A stretch of 27,375 nt of DNA from Nitrospinota bacterium. GTDB lineage: Bacteria; Nitrospinota_A; UBA7883; JACRLM01. The position numbers and the translations under genes are program-made. The stretch lies in the NCBI GenBank assembly GCA_015231995.1, contig JADGAO010000003.1, forward strand, positions 9,427 through 36,801, written 5' to 3'. The notes beneath the pieces were generated by a model. It searched no databases, was not told where the DNA came from, and saw only the letters and a list, made by a program, of their open reading frames with translations. Below are positions 8,082 to 16,177 of the stretch, one piece after another (position 1 is the first letter of the stretch; every line of letters begins with the position of its first letter).

Positions 8082-8516
8082 TCAAAACGCGTTCCTCACA
8101 ACTTCCACAACCGGTTTCCCTCCGATCATCTCCACGGACACAGCGTCAAACCTCACGCTCACTCCCTTCATCTTCCCCTTCGCAAGATACAGCTCGGCGG
8201 CTTTGCGGAGCCGTTTTACACGAGTGTGGCCGATAGCCTCCAGCGGTTTGCCGTAATCGCGGTTGGAGCGCGTCTTCACCTCCACGAACACCAGCGTTTC
8301 GCCGTCTTTGGCTATCACGTCTATCTCATGCCCATGAATTTTGTGATTGCGCGTTATGATCCTGTAACCCTTCTCTTTAAGCGCGTTGACGGCGAGGTCT
8401 TCGCCCAAAGCTCCAAGAGTCAGATGCGCCCGTTTGCCAGACAGACGCGCCCGGGCATGGGCGACGATGTCTTTGACGCGACGGATGAGACGGCGCAGAG
8501 AGGACCCGTCCGCCAT
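8082..8516 (-). CDS. yraN: YraN family (UPF0102) putative endonuclease-fold protein
   Basis: A 144-residue UPF0102 protein with the restriction-endonuclease-like core: GEDLAVNALKEKGY, then GHEIDVIAKDG and LVFVEVKTRS, which give the D...ExK pattern of PD-(D/E)XK nucleases. The cellular role of the family is not settled. The ATG at 8516 overlaps the rnhB stop (TGATG), consistent with coupled translation; a longer frame to 8612 is internal to rnhB. rnhB-yraN is a widespread gene pair. The stop codon lies 2 nt from repeat copy A. Confidence 0.93.
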   Translation of the reverse strand: MADGSSLRRLIRRVKDIVAHARARLSGKRAHLTLGALGEDLAVNALKEKGYRIITRNHKIHGHEIDVIAKDGETLVFVEVKTRSNRDYGKPLEAIGHTRVKRLRKAAELYLAKGKMKGVSVRFDAVSVEMIGGKPVVEVVRNAF

Positions 8517-9175
8517 CACGCGCCGATGAGGTTGATCTGGCCGCCGGAGGCGATTGCGGCGCTTTCCACATGCTCTTTCACGCCCCGGAACGTCATGCGG
8601 TGGATTGGGCATGGGCCGTGGGTTTTGATGGCGTCCCGGTGCGACTTGGAACCATAACCTTTATGGCTGTCGAAACCGTATTGCGGGTATGTGACGGCGT
8701 GCGACTCCATTATCCTGTCCCGCGTCACTTTTGCGATGACAGAAGCGGCGGCGATGGACAACGATTTTGCGTCGCCTTTGACGATTGTCATCTGAGGGCC
8801 TGTCCACGCGGTTTTCTGGTTGCCGTCAACAAGTATCATTCCCGGCTCTTTGCCAAGCCTCTTCACCGCCGTGAGCATGGCGAGCAGGGATGCCTGCAGG
8901 ATGTTGATTTTGTCTATCACGTCCGGTTCCACTACGGCCCAGCTTACGGCGAGCGCGGTTTCGTTGATGAGCGCATAAAACCCGTCGCGTTGAGCGGCGG
9001 TGAGTTGTTTGGAATCCGTCAGGCCGGGGATGGATACGCCGGAAGGGAGTATCACCGCAGAGGCCACAACAGGCCCGGCAAGCGGCCCGCGCCCGGCTTC
9101 GTCAACCCCGGCTATCATCGAATAGCCGCGTTGCTCGGCGTCTCGTTCGTATTCAAGAAGGTTGGGATTATTCAT
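8516..9175 (-). CDS. rnhB: Ribonuclease HII
   Basis: A 219-residue RNase HII, which cuts RNA in RNA-DNA hybrids and starts removal of single misincorporated ribonucleotides from DNA. The signature GVDEAGRGPLAGPV carries catalytic Asp25 and Glu26. The third acid is in ILVDGNQ, and the C-terminal SHRDAIKTHGPCPIHR motif is typical. Length is normal. The ATG has GGA 7 nt upstream. The preceding gap holds repeat copy B, so its promoter must lie in or beside that repeat unless plsC transcription reads through. Confidence 0.97.
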   Translation of the reverse strand: MNNPNLLEYERDAEQRGYSMIAGVDEAGRGPLAGPVVASAVILPSGVSIPGLTDSKQLTAAQRDGFYALINETALAVSWAVVEPDVIDKINILQASLLAMLTAVKRLGKEPGMILVDGNQKTAWTGPQMTIVKGDAKSLSIAAASVIAKVTRDRIMESHAVTYPQYGFDSHKGYGSKSHRDAIKTHGPCPIHRMTFRGVKEHVESAAIASGGQINLIGA

Positions 9176-9220
9176 CGCTTGTTCCGTTTTCGTCGCTCGG
9201 ACAGCATGGGCCTGACTTCT

Positions 9221-9400
9221 GGTAAGGGGAGCTTTGCATAATCAAACGATTTTCATATTTTGTCATCCTGAGGGAGGCCTCGACCGAAGGATCAAAGTAG
9301 AGTAAATTGTTCTTTAGATAGATTCTTCGCTGGCGCTCAGAATGACAATATTGCGAACGTGATGGATTATGCGAAGGTCTCCTTGCTAAGGGGAGGGAAA
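9221..9400. repeat. Composite inverted-repeat element, copy B (both outer arms visible)
   Basis: Lies between plsC and rnhB. The inner palindrome runs from GTCATCCTGA (9262-9271) to TCAGAATGAC (9337-9346), with CGAAGGATC pairing with GATTCTTCG. Outside it, TAAGGGGAGCTTTGCATAAT on the left is mirrored on the right by GATTATGCGAAGG...CTTGCTAAGGGGA in inverse order. This suggests imperfect terminal inverted repeats and an element of about 180 bp. No open reading frame inside it looks real. Confidence 0.85.
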
Positions 9401-9423
9401 GGGCATGATCTCCACCCATCACA

Positions 9424-10191
9424 TCACGCATGGCTGGAAACCGGAGACTTCACCGGCGTGCCGTCCGGCAACAGTATCGGCTCCATATAAAGATCGCGAT
9501 GACTCTTCTTCAACTCCGCGATGCCGTTCATTATCTCGTTTACGATAGTGGCGGATGTCGCCTTGCTCTCCTCCATCCCGTAAAATCGGGTCAAATCCAG
9601 CGGTTTGCCGTAGACCACCGTGTAAGGTATTCCGAACCAGGGGCGCGGCCTGCCCGGCCAGAAGAACTTGTCGGTGTTTATCACCAGCGTCGGGACAATC
9701 ACCGGTCTTGCGTTCTGCGCTATCCAGCCCACGGCGGGGCGGCCCGTTAGAAGGTCGCCTGTTTTGGAGCGCGTGCCTTCGGGGAAAATCATCACCTTAT
9801 GGTTCCGCATGTGGCAGACGATGCGTTTCATGGATTCCAAATCGCGCGCCCTTCGTTTGACGGGGAACGCGCCCAGGGACTTCACGATGAAACCGATGAC
9901 CGGTATCGTAAAAAGCTCCTCTTTGGCCACGGCCAGCACCGGGTCGAGCTTGAACGGGTTCGCCACAAAATAAGGAATCAGCGTAGTGTCCACGCCGGAG
10001 ACGTGGTTTGCGGCGATCATCACGCCGCCTTCTTTTGGGATGTTCTCAAGGCCGATCTGCCTTGCGCGGTTCATCAGCCTGAAAAAGAACCATAGCAACG
10101 GGTAGATGAAAAACCGGGTCAGGAAAAAGACCCATATCATGCCGCCGGTTATCCGGTATTTTTCTTCGTCTTCTTTCGTGATTTCCAACAT
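9424..10191 (-). CDS. plsC: 1-acyl-sn-glycerol-3-phosphate acyltransferase (PlsC family)
   Basis: A 255-residue membrane-bound acyltransferase that makes phosphatidate from lysophosphatidate. A hydrophobic segment at about 17-38 leads into the catalytic HX4D motif (His63 to Asp68 in NHVSGVD). Motif III is FPEGTRS (136-142), with GAFPVKR between them and a later VPTLVIN segment. The start at 10191 gives a normal length. The open frame continues upstream to 10296 but that part has no family character. The ribosome-binding site is weak (TTGGAA), so the exact start is uncertain. It is divergent from mazG, and the 130-nt gap should hold both promoters. Confidence 0.9.
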   Translation of the reverse strand: MLEITKEDEEKYRITGGMIWVFFLTRFFIYPLLWFFFRLMNRARQIGLENIPKEGGVMIAANHVSGVDTTLIPYFVANPFKLDPVLAVAKEELFTIPVIGFIVKSLGAFPVKRRARDLESMKRIVCHMRNHKVMIFPEGTRSKTGDLLTGRPAVGWIAQNARPVIVPTLVINTDKFFWPGRPRPWFGIPYTVVYGKPLDLTRFYGMEESKATSATIVNEIMNGIAELKKSHRDLYMEPILLPDGTPVKSPVSSHA

Positions 10192-10320
10192 TTCCAATAC
10201 GCCAGTGTTTTCGACAATTGTAACAGCTAACGAAGCCGGCATCATCCAAGAATGGGCGCAGGGTTGATTTCCCACCCGCCCGCCGAATACAATCACCGCT
10301 TGTCATAACCGGTTGTCGAA

Positions 10321-11103
10321 ATGGAAAAATCCTTCACCAGGCTTGTCGAGATCATGGCCCGTCTGCGCGGCGAGGGAGGGTGCCCGTGGGATCGCGAGCA
10401 AAACCACGCCTCGCTCAAACCCTACATCATCGAGGAAGCCTACGAGGTGCTGGAAACCATTGACGAAGGCGACATGGAGGGGTTGAAGGAGGAACTGGGC
10501 GACCTGCTTCTGCAAACCGTTTTCCACTCCCGTCTCGCCGAAGAAGCGGGGATATTCAACATCGCCGACGTGCTCAACGCCATCAGCGACAAACTGGTGA
10601 GGCGCCATCCGCACGTTTTCGGAGAGTCGGACGCCGACACTTCGGAAAAAGTCCTCAAACAGTGGAAAGAGATAAAAAAGAACGAAAAACCGGACGCCGA
10701 CGTCAAGCCGTTGCTGGAGAGGGCGGCGCCCGCCGGATTGCCAGCGTTGATGCGGGCCATGAAGGTGCAGGAGAAAGCCTCGTCCGTCGGGTTCGATTGG
10801 GAAGGCTGGAGCGGGGCGTTCGACAAGGTGGAAGAGGAACTGCGCGAACTGCGCCATGCCTTCGAAAACGGCGAGAAGGATAAAGTGGAAGGGGAGCTTG
10901 GGGATTTCCTTTTTTCGTTGGTGAACACGGCGCGTCACCTGAATGTGGACGCGGAAGAGGCCCTTCGTAAAACCACCGCCAGATTCATACGGCGGTTTAC
11001 GCATATCGAAAAGAGCCTCGCAAACGACGGCAAATCGCTTGCGGACGCGACGCTTGCGCAGATGGACAAACTTTGGGACGAAGCGAAAAGGAACGATGTT
11101 TAA
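10321..11103 (+). CDS. mazG: Nucleoside triphosphate pyrophosphohydrolase MazG
   Basis: A 260-residue MazG with the usual two MazG domains. It hydrolyses NTPs/dNTPs to NMP and PPi, for house-cleaning and, in some bacteria, lowering of ppGpp. The first domain has the CPWDREQNHASLKPYIIEEA block with the EExxE metal site in IIEEAYEVLE. The second has KVEEELRELRHAFENG and the ELGDFLFSLVNTARHL repeat of the earlier ELGDLLLQTVFHSRLAEE. First gene of a plus-strand run; it overlaps the thioesterase gene by 8 nt. Confidence 0.97.
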   Translation: MEKSFTRLVEIMARLRGEGGCPWDREQNHASLKPYIIEEAYEVLETIDEGDMEGLKEELGDLLLQTVFHSRLAEEAGIFNIADVLNAISDKLVRRHPHVFGESDADTSEKVLKQWKEIKKNEKPDADVKPLLERAAPAGLPALMRAMKVQEKASSVGFDWEGWSGAFDKVEEELRELRHAFENGEKDKVEGELGDFLFSLVNTARHLNVDAEEALRKTTARFIRRFTHIEKSLANDGKSLADATLAQMDKLWDEAKRNDV

Positions 11104-11500
11104 GGCCGTTATAGACGTATATTACGAAGACACCGACTGCGGCGGCGTGGTATATTACGCCAATTATCTAAAATACTTCGAGAGGGCGCGCACCCAGATG
11201 CTTATCCACCACGGCGTAAACCCGGCCGAATGGATGAAAAAAGGGGTCGTATTCACCGTCGTAAAAGCCGAGGTGGAATACAAAGCGCCCGCCGTGTACG
11301 GGGACAACCTGTCGGTGGAGACGAAGATAACCAGATTGAAAGGCGCGAGGGTTTCTTTCTCCTATCGTGTCATGCGTAACGCCGACGGCCAGGCGCTGGT
11401 CACGGGCGCAACCGACATGGCGTGCGTCAGCGAGAAGATGCGCCCAATGCCGATACCGGAGGAGATCATGGGGCGTCTTTCCAACATCGTGGAGGCGTAA
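11096..11500 (+). CDS. ybgC: YbgC-type acyl-CoA thioesterase (4HBT hotdog fold)
   Basis: A 134-residue 4-hydroxybenzoyl-CoA thioesterase-like protein. The signature YEDTDCGGVVYYANYLKYFE carries the catalytic Asp14. The His often found after GVVY is Tyr here, a change also common in the family. YbgC enzymes cleave acyl-CoA or acyl-ACP thioesters and are often linked to Tol-Pal or phospholipid metabolism; no tol gene is present here. The ATG at 11096 has AAGGA 4 nt upstream and overlaps the end of mazG. The longer frame from 10943 is mazG sequence in another frame. Confidence 0.92.
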   Translation: MFKAVIDVYYEDTDCGGVVYYANYLKYFERARTQMLIHHGVNPAEWMKKGVVFTVVKAEVEYKAPAVYGDNLSVETKITRLKGARVSFSYRVMRNADGQALVTGATDMACVSEKMRPMPIPEEIMGRLSNIVEA

Positions 11501-11501
11501 G

Positions 11502-12860
11502 GTGAGCGGGGATAACAACGCGGCGTCGGACACAAGCTTCGACCCGGCCCAGGCGGCCGAGAGGATAAAAGAACGCGTCCGCCAGAAGATCGCGGATGGC
11601 GTTTACGACGACAAAGAGATAAAGAAGCTCGAAGAGCTGAACATGCGGTTGTACGAGCGCTCCGCGCAGATAGGGCATGGGGCGCATTACGACGGTGAAG
11701 CTATCGGGTTCATGGATCAAAACTGGGACGTCACCGCGCCCATACAGGTGGTCTCGCCAAGGGGCGGGATAGTGACGATCTTCAAAAAGTTCTACCAGAA
11801 GACGTTCCATCGGCTCATGCGCCCGTCGCTTTCGCGGCAGGCGGATTTCAACTCCCGCGTTATCCGCGTCGCTCGCGGGGCGTTCGACGAGCTGTTGTAC
11901 CTTCGTAGAAGGTATGTGGAGCTTGCCGAGAGGATGGCGGGAATTGAGAAAGTGTACGACGAGCTGGAGGGGCGGACCCGGAGGCTGGAGACGCTTCCGG
12001 CGCAGGTGGAGAGCCTGGGCAAAACCCTGCGCGACATAGACAGGCAGGGGATATTCCTCAAAAACCGGCTTACGGAAATATTGGAGAAAGTCTCGGGAGC
12101 GGATATCGGCGAGGTTTCCAAATCTGCGGCCAAAGAGAAATCCAAGCTTGCGGCGCACGATTACACTCTCTTCGAAAACCTGCACAGGGGATCGAGGGAA
12201 GAGATAAAGAAGAGGCTTTCCGTTTACGCCGGATGGTTCAACGTTTACGCCGGGTGGTACAAAGGCGCGGATGCCGTCCTGGACGTGGGATGCGGGCGCG
12301 GCGAGCTGTTGGAGATACTCCACGAGGCTGGGATCAGGGCCATCGGCGTGGACATCAACGAGGAGATGGTCGAACAATGCAAACGCAGGGGCCTTTCGGC
12401 CACCGCAGGCGACGCCATCGAATATCTGGAATCGTTGGATGACGCGTCGCTCGGCGGGATCGGGGCGATACAGTTCATCGAGCATCTGCCTGTAGAGACG
12501 ATGACAAGGTTTTTCCAACTGGCTTTCGACAAGCTCAAACCCGGCGGGGTCATCGCGGCGGAGACGATAAACCCGGCGTGCCTGACCACCTTCTGCGGCG
12601 CGTTCTACCTGGACATGAGCCATTCGAAGCCGGTTCATCCGATGGCCGTCCGGTTCCTGCTGGAGAGGATAGGTTTTTCGGAAGTGAGGATCGAGTATTT
12701 GAACCCGTACCCGGAAAACATGCGGCTAAAACCGATTCCGCTTGCGAAGATCGGCCTGTGGCCCGACCCTGCGCTAGCCGTCGAATATAACTCGAACCTC
12801 GACAAACTCAACGGCATACTTTACAGCCATACGGACTACGCGGTGGTTGCAAGGCGCTAA
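11502..12860 (+). CDS. Coiled-coil class I SAM methyltransferase (WbdD-like, probable surface glycan)
   Basis: A 452-residue protein. Residues 1-90 are hydrophilic with no clear domain. A basic stretch at 94-115 (FKKFYQKTFHRLMRP) could touch membrane. A long helical, coiled-coil-like region spans about 128-200. The methyltransferase domain begins with FENLHRGSREEIKKRL (224-239) and SAM motif I VLDVGCGRGELLEIL (259-273), then GVDINEEMVEQC and FIEHLP. The FENLHRGS preamble plus DVGCGRGE is typical of methyltransferases that modify or cap cell-surface polysaccharide, such as WbdD, but the WbdD kinase domain is absent. The GTG start is set by GGAGG 6 nt upstream, 2 nt after the thioesterase stop. 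No glycosyltransferase is nearby, so substrate is unknown. Confidence 0.82.
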   Translation: MSGDNNAASDTSFDPAQAAERIKERVRQKIADGVYDDKEIKKLEELNMRLYERSAQIGHGAHYDGEAIGFMDQNWDVTAPIQVVSPRGGIVTIFKKFYQKTFHRLMRPSLSRQADFNSRVIRVARGAFDELLYLRRRYVELAERMAGIEKVYDELEGRTRRLETLPAQVESLGKTLRDIDRQGIFLKNRLTEILEKVSGADIGEVSKSAAKEKSKLAAHDYTLFENLHRGSREEIKKRLSVYAGWFNVYAGWYKGADAVLDVGCGRGELLEILHEAGIRAIGVDINEEMVEQCKRRGLSATAGDAIEYLESLDDASLGGIGAIQFIEHLPVETMTRFFQLAFDKLKPGGVIAAETINPACLTTFCGAFYLDMSHSKPVHPMAVRFLLERIGFSEVRIEYLNPYPENMRLKPIPLAKIGLWPDPALAVEYNSNLDKLNGILYSHTDYAVVARR

Positions 12861-12872
12861 AGGGTGGCGGCT

Positions 12873-13078
12873 ACCATCTGAGGGAGCCTTGCGACCATTG
12901 TCATCCTGAGGGAGTCCTCGACCGAAGGATCAAAGTATAATTGAATATTCTATTTGATAGATTCTTCGCTTCGCTCAGAATGACACTGGTCGCGCGCTCA
13001 GTAATGACAACGCCGGCCCTCAGAATGACAAAACATGAAAATCGTTTGGCCATGCAAATATCGCCTTATTAAGGGAGA
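12873..13078. repeat. Composite inverted-repeat element, copy C
   Basis: Occupies the gap before the oxidase-like gene. Inner palindrome: GTCATCCTGA (12900-12909) to TCAGAATGAC (12975-12984), with CGAAGGATC against GATTCTTCG; the loop contains TATAATT. A truncated unit lies on the left (CATCTGAGGGAG). Two further CTCAG-(T)AATGACA units follow on the right, then the outer arm in inverse order: AAAATCGTTTGGCCATGCAAA and TTATTAAGGGAG. Confidence 0.85.
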
Positions 13079-13104
13079 GAAATTGGAAAACAGGAAATTA
13101 CCGT

Positions 13105-14445
13105 ATGAAAGATGAAGTAAGCCGCGGAGCCTTAAGCTGGCTTGCCGTGGCGATAACCGCCATGGCGTTCATGGGCGTTTACGCGTTTCTGATAGTGATC
13201 AGCCGGGCGCCGGTGATTGGCCAGATGTTCACCACGCCGGACTTTTTCAAAACGGGACTGGTCACGCACGTTGTGCTGGCTGTGGTTATCTGGTTCCTCG
13301 CGTTCGTCATTTTTTTAACCCATCACGTCACGAAAAGTTCGCCGGTCATGGGGTACGAGCTTATCGCCCCGGCCGGCGCGTTGCTGGGCGTGCTTATGAT
13401 AGTGGCCACGCCATTCACCGGCCCGGCTTACCCGACGTTGAACAACTATGTGCCGGTGCTGGCGCGTCCGCTTTACTACGCCGGGGTGACGGTCTTTTTC
13501 ATCTCCGCCATCGCGGGGGCGCTCATGAGGGTCGGGGCGGTTTATTCGCTGGCTTTCAAAAAAAACGAGATACCAGCGCCCGCCGCGCTGGCCCTGCTGA
13601 CGGCGGGTTTTGCGCTGGTTGTGGGCGCATCCTGTTTTGCGGTGGCCTGGACACAGCTTTCCGCTTCGGGAGCCGTGAAGGGGGATGTCTCCCGCATATT
13701 CTTCGAGTCGCTCTTCTGGGGCGGGGGGCATGTCCTGCAATTCGCCAACACCGCAGGGCTGATGGCTGTGTGGGCCTTGCTTGCGCGGGAGTTTTCCGGC
13801 GCAGACATCGTGGAGCCGAAACTGGCCGGGGCGGTGTTCGCCATCATGTCCGCGTTCATAATCGCGGCTCCCTTCTATTACATGATCGAGCCGGTTTTCT
13901 CGCCGGAGAACCGGCGCTTTTTCACACTGCTCAAAGGCTATGGGCTTTCGTTCGGGCCGGTGGTGTTTGGGGTGGCGCTGGCGGCGAAATGGGGCAGGAT
14001 GGGCGCGAAATCGGCGGAGCTTTTCGGGCTGTACGCATCGCTTGCTCTGTTCGCCTTAGGCGGGCTTATCGCGCTGACAATCGAGGGGAGCGACACGCGG
14101 ATACCCGCCCATTACCACGGCTCCATCGGGGCGGTTACGCTTGGTTTCATGACGATGGGGCTTTTTGTGATGAGCCGTAACGGCAGGCTTGCCGTCCGGG
14201 AAAAATGGCGCAAAACACAGCTGGGGCTTTACGCAGTGGGGCAATCGCTTTTTGTCGTGGGGCTGTTCATCGGCGGCACACGGGGACTGCAACGCAAAAC
14301 ATTCGGAGTGGAGCAGAAGCTCGACGACGCGGTCAAATTTTTCGGCATGATGGTGATGGGGATAGGCGGCCTGATGGCGATAACGAGCGGGGCCATTTTC
14401 GTCGTGTTCATGATAAAGGCGTTGACGAAGCAGGGTCCGAAGTAG
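13105..14445 (+). CDS. Haem-copper oxidase subunit I-like membrane protein lacking the helix VII His pair
   Basis: A 446-residue protein with about 12 predicted membrane helices, as in subunit I of haem-copper oxidases. His55 in helix II (GLVTHVVLAV), His209 in helix VI (WGGGHVLQF) and the pair His336/His338 in helix X (PAHYHGSIGAVTLGF) match the low-spin haem, Cu-B and haem ligands of the superfamily. Helix VII, where catalytic members have His-His, reads APFYYMIEP: Tyr258-Tyr259. Two of three Cu-B ligands are therefore missing, so ordinary oxygen reduction at a haem-copper centre is unlikely. No subunit II, III, cytochrome c or Sco gene is adjacent. AGGA lies 9 nt before the ATG. Superfamily membership is well supported; the function is unknown, and haem-based electron transfer or gas sensing are possibilities. 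Confidence 0.75.
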   Translation: MKDEVSRGALSWLAVAITAMAFMGVYAFLIVISRAPVIGQMFTTPDFFKTGLVTHVVLAVVIWFLAFVIFLTHHVTKSSPVMGYELIAPAGALLGVLMIVATPFTGPAYPTLNNYVPVLARPLYYAGVTVFFISAIAGALMRVGAVYSLAFKKNEIPAPAALALLTAGFALVVGASCFAVAWTQLSASGAVKGDVSRIFFESLFWGGGHVLQFANTAGLMAVWALLAREFSGADIVEPKLAGAVFAIMSAFIIAAPFYYMIEPVFSPENRRFFTLLKGYGLSFGPVVFGVALAAKWGRMGAKSAELFGLYASLALFALGGLIALTIEGSDTRIPAHYHGSIGAVTLGFMTMGLFVMSRNGRLAVREKWRKTQLGLYAVGQSLFVVGLFIGGTRGLQRKTFGVEQKLDDAVKFFGMMVMGIGGLMAITSGAIFVVFMIKALTKQGPK

Positions 14446-14463
14446 GATAGCGCATTCTTTTTT

Positions 14464-14656
14464 TGTCATCCTGTGGGAGCTTCGGCGACCGTTGTCATCC
14501 TGAAGGAGTTCCTTCTTCGCTTACGCTCATCAGGACAAGCTCTCGACTGAAGGATCAAAGTATAATAAATTGTTCTTTTTAGATGGATTCTTCGCTTCGC
14601 TCAGAATGACACCTGTCGCGCGCTCAGAATGACAACATTACGCTCGTAATGACAAG
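14464..14656. repeat. Composite inverted-repeat element, copy D
   Basis: Fills the gap between the convergent oxidase-like and rqcH genes. It has two left-type units (GTCATCCTG at 14465 and GTCATCCTGA at 14494), which looks like an internal duplication or nesting. An inner arm GAAGGATC pairs with GATTCTTC, and the loop holds TATAATAAATTGTTC. TCAGAATGAC (14601-14610) is followed by a second CTCAGAATGACAAC and a degenerate CTCGTAATGACAA. Its hairpin could end transcription from either side. Confidence 0.82.
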
Positions 14657-14676
14657 CGAAATGACTGGCAAGAAGT

Positions 14677-16122
14677 TCACCCCCTCTCCGCGCGTTCCTT
14701 CATCTCCTTTATCTTTTCAGGATCCACTTTAACCTGCATGGCCTTCGCGCCCCGGACATAAACCTTGCCCGGCGGGGCGCCTTTGGGTTTTGTGACGTCT
14801 TTGGCCCTGCTGTATGTCACCTCTCCTTTGCCGGACTTCGCCGCCTTGGAGTAATGGATAGCCAGCATCGCCGCCTCCCGCAAAGTGGTCTGGGACGGCT
14901 CGGCGTTTTTGGGCAGGCGGGCGATGACGTGGGAGCCGGGATAATCCCGCGCGTGCAACCAGAGGTCGCGCCCGTTGGCCAGCTTGAAGGTTATCTCTTC
15001 GTTTTCCCTGTCCGTTTTGCCGACGATAATTTCTATCCCGTCGGTGGAGACGAACCTGCGTGCGAATTTCGGCTCGCCCTTCTCCTTCTTTTTTACGGCG
15101 GCGCGTTGCTTTGTTTGCGTCTGCGATGGAGCCGTTTGCGAAGTTTCCGGCGGGTCTTTCATCTTTTCGATTTCGGATATTTTCGCGGACAGTTCCCCCT
15201 CCCGTATTTGCATCGCCGTTATCTCCGCGTCAATCCGTGGAATTCCCTTTTCGAATTTGCGGTGAAGTTTGTAATAACGCTGGATGTTTTCCGCCGGGCC
15301 TTTTGCGGGATCCAGCGATATCTCCACAGTCGCGCCGTCGGGCGAATAAACGTCCGGCGCAGTGATTGACGAGGAGCCTTTCTTCAACAACTGGAAATTC
15401 GCGCTCAATGTGTCCGCCAGCCGTTTGCAGTCGCTATGGCGAAGAAGGGACTCCCTCTCCAGCGCAAGGTCGCGCCGCCGTTTGACGGTTTTTTTCATTT
15501 CGGCGCGCAGAGGGGCGAGCGCGTTGGACTTGAACTTCGCAAGACGCTCGGCGCTTACGTTCGCTTCGAACCTTTTTTCCAATTCACGATTGAAATGTAA
15601 ATCGCCGCCGATAACGGGACGAAGAGCCTTCTCCGGCGTGAAATCGCGCCCGGGCGTAGCGGGAGGCGGCGCGTAAGCCTGCCCGGTGGACAGGCGCGAT
15701 TTGCGGTCGAGCGCGACGGCCATCACAACTCCATATTCGTCCATGACAAACATGTTGCCGCGCGACCCCATTATTTCCACCGCAACGGAACGCAGGCCGT
15801 GAGCCGTTTCGAAGCTCATCATCACGACTCTGTCCCCGGCTATTTGCGCTATAGATGCGAGCTTTGCGCCCAGAACGTGTTTTTTGAGCATGTCGGTGAA
15901 ATGGCCCCGTTCCGTCTCCGCTCCCGGCGTCTGGCTTGTCAGATGAACCCGCCCGTTGGAGGAGGAGAGGCTGACGAGAAGCGGCAGTTTCAACCCGGCG
16001 GATCGGAAGACGAAAACCCAATCCTCCGGCCCGCTCCTGACGATTTTGTTGAGGAACGCCCCGGCTAACGGTTCATCAAGCTCCGCGATGACGCGGGAAA
16101 TATCGGTTGCGGTTACGCCCAT
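14677..16122 (-). CDS. rqcH: RqcH/NFACT family ribosome-rescue protein
   Basis: A 481-residue NFACT protein related to bacterial RqcH (Rqc2/NEMF), formerly annotated as fibronectin-binding FbpA. RqcH binds stalled 50S subunits and recruits tRNA-Ala to add C-terminal alanine tails that mark nascent chains for degradation. The N-terminal NFACT-N part contains the conserved Asp-Arg (in IAGDRVVMMSFE) and GSRGNMFVMDE. A helical middle (about 190-315) is coiled-coil. The C-terminal NFACT-R domain has GIEIIVGKTDRENEEITFK, LWLHARDYPGSHVI, and the VTYSRAKDVTKPKGAPPGKV ending. It is somewhat shorter than Firmicutes homologues (about 570). GAGG precedes the ATG by 3 nt. Divergent from the HEAT-repeat gene. 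Confidence 0.9.
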   Translation of the reverse strand: MGVTATDISRVIAELDEPLAGAFLNKIVRSGPEDWVFVFRSAGLKLPLLVSLSSSNGRVHLTSQTPGAETERGHFTDMLKKHVLGAKLASIAQIAGDRVVMMSFETAHGLRSVAVEIMGSRGNMFVMDEYGVVMAVALDRKSRLSTGQAYAPPPATPGRDFTPEKALRPVIGGDLHFNRELEKRFEANVSAERLAKFKSNALAPLRAEMKKTVKRRRDLALERESLLRHSDCKRLADTLSANFQLLKKGSSSITAPDVYSPDGATVEISLDPAKGPAENIQRYYKLHRKFEKGIPRIDAEITAMQIREGELSAKISEIEKMKDPPETSQTAPSQTQTKQRAAVKKKEKGEPKFARRFVSTDGIEIIVGKTDRENEEITFKLANGRDLWLHARDYPGSHVIARLPKNAEPSQTTLREAAMLAIHYSKAAKSGKGEVTYSRAKDVTKPKGAPPGKVYVRGAKAMQVKVDPEKIKEMKERAERG

Positions 16123-16150
16123 AAACCTCGCTATTGGACAGACGGTTAAT

Positions 16151-16177
16151 TTGACACGCTCGGATTACAGATATAAC
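16151..16177 (+). promoter_or_regulatory. Candidate sigma-70 promoter overlapping the HEAT-gene start
   Basis: A perfect TTGACA (16151-16156) and TATAAC (16172-16177) are separated by 15 nt, slightly shorter than ideal. The -10 box touches the ATG at 16178. Transcription from it would begin after that ATG, so either the promoter or that start codon is wrong, or translation starts at 16211. Confidence 0.4.

Noticed and set aside
7885..8085. 66-residue minus-strand open frame containing RRIHLKNNLFYFDPSV
   Set aside because: It is translation of repeat copy A. The same peptide wording comes from copy B, and it has no ribosome-binding site or family character; such frames are a known annotation artefact.
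9168..9431. 87-residue minus-strand open frame containing RRIYLKNNLLYFDPSV
   Set aside because: Translation of repeat copy B, overlapping rnhB and plsC ends; not a gene.
11466..12638. 390-residue open frame antisense to the methyltransferase
   Set aside because: Shadow; the sense frame has SAM motif I and a good GTG start with GGAGG.
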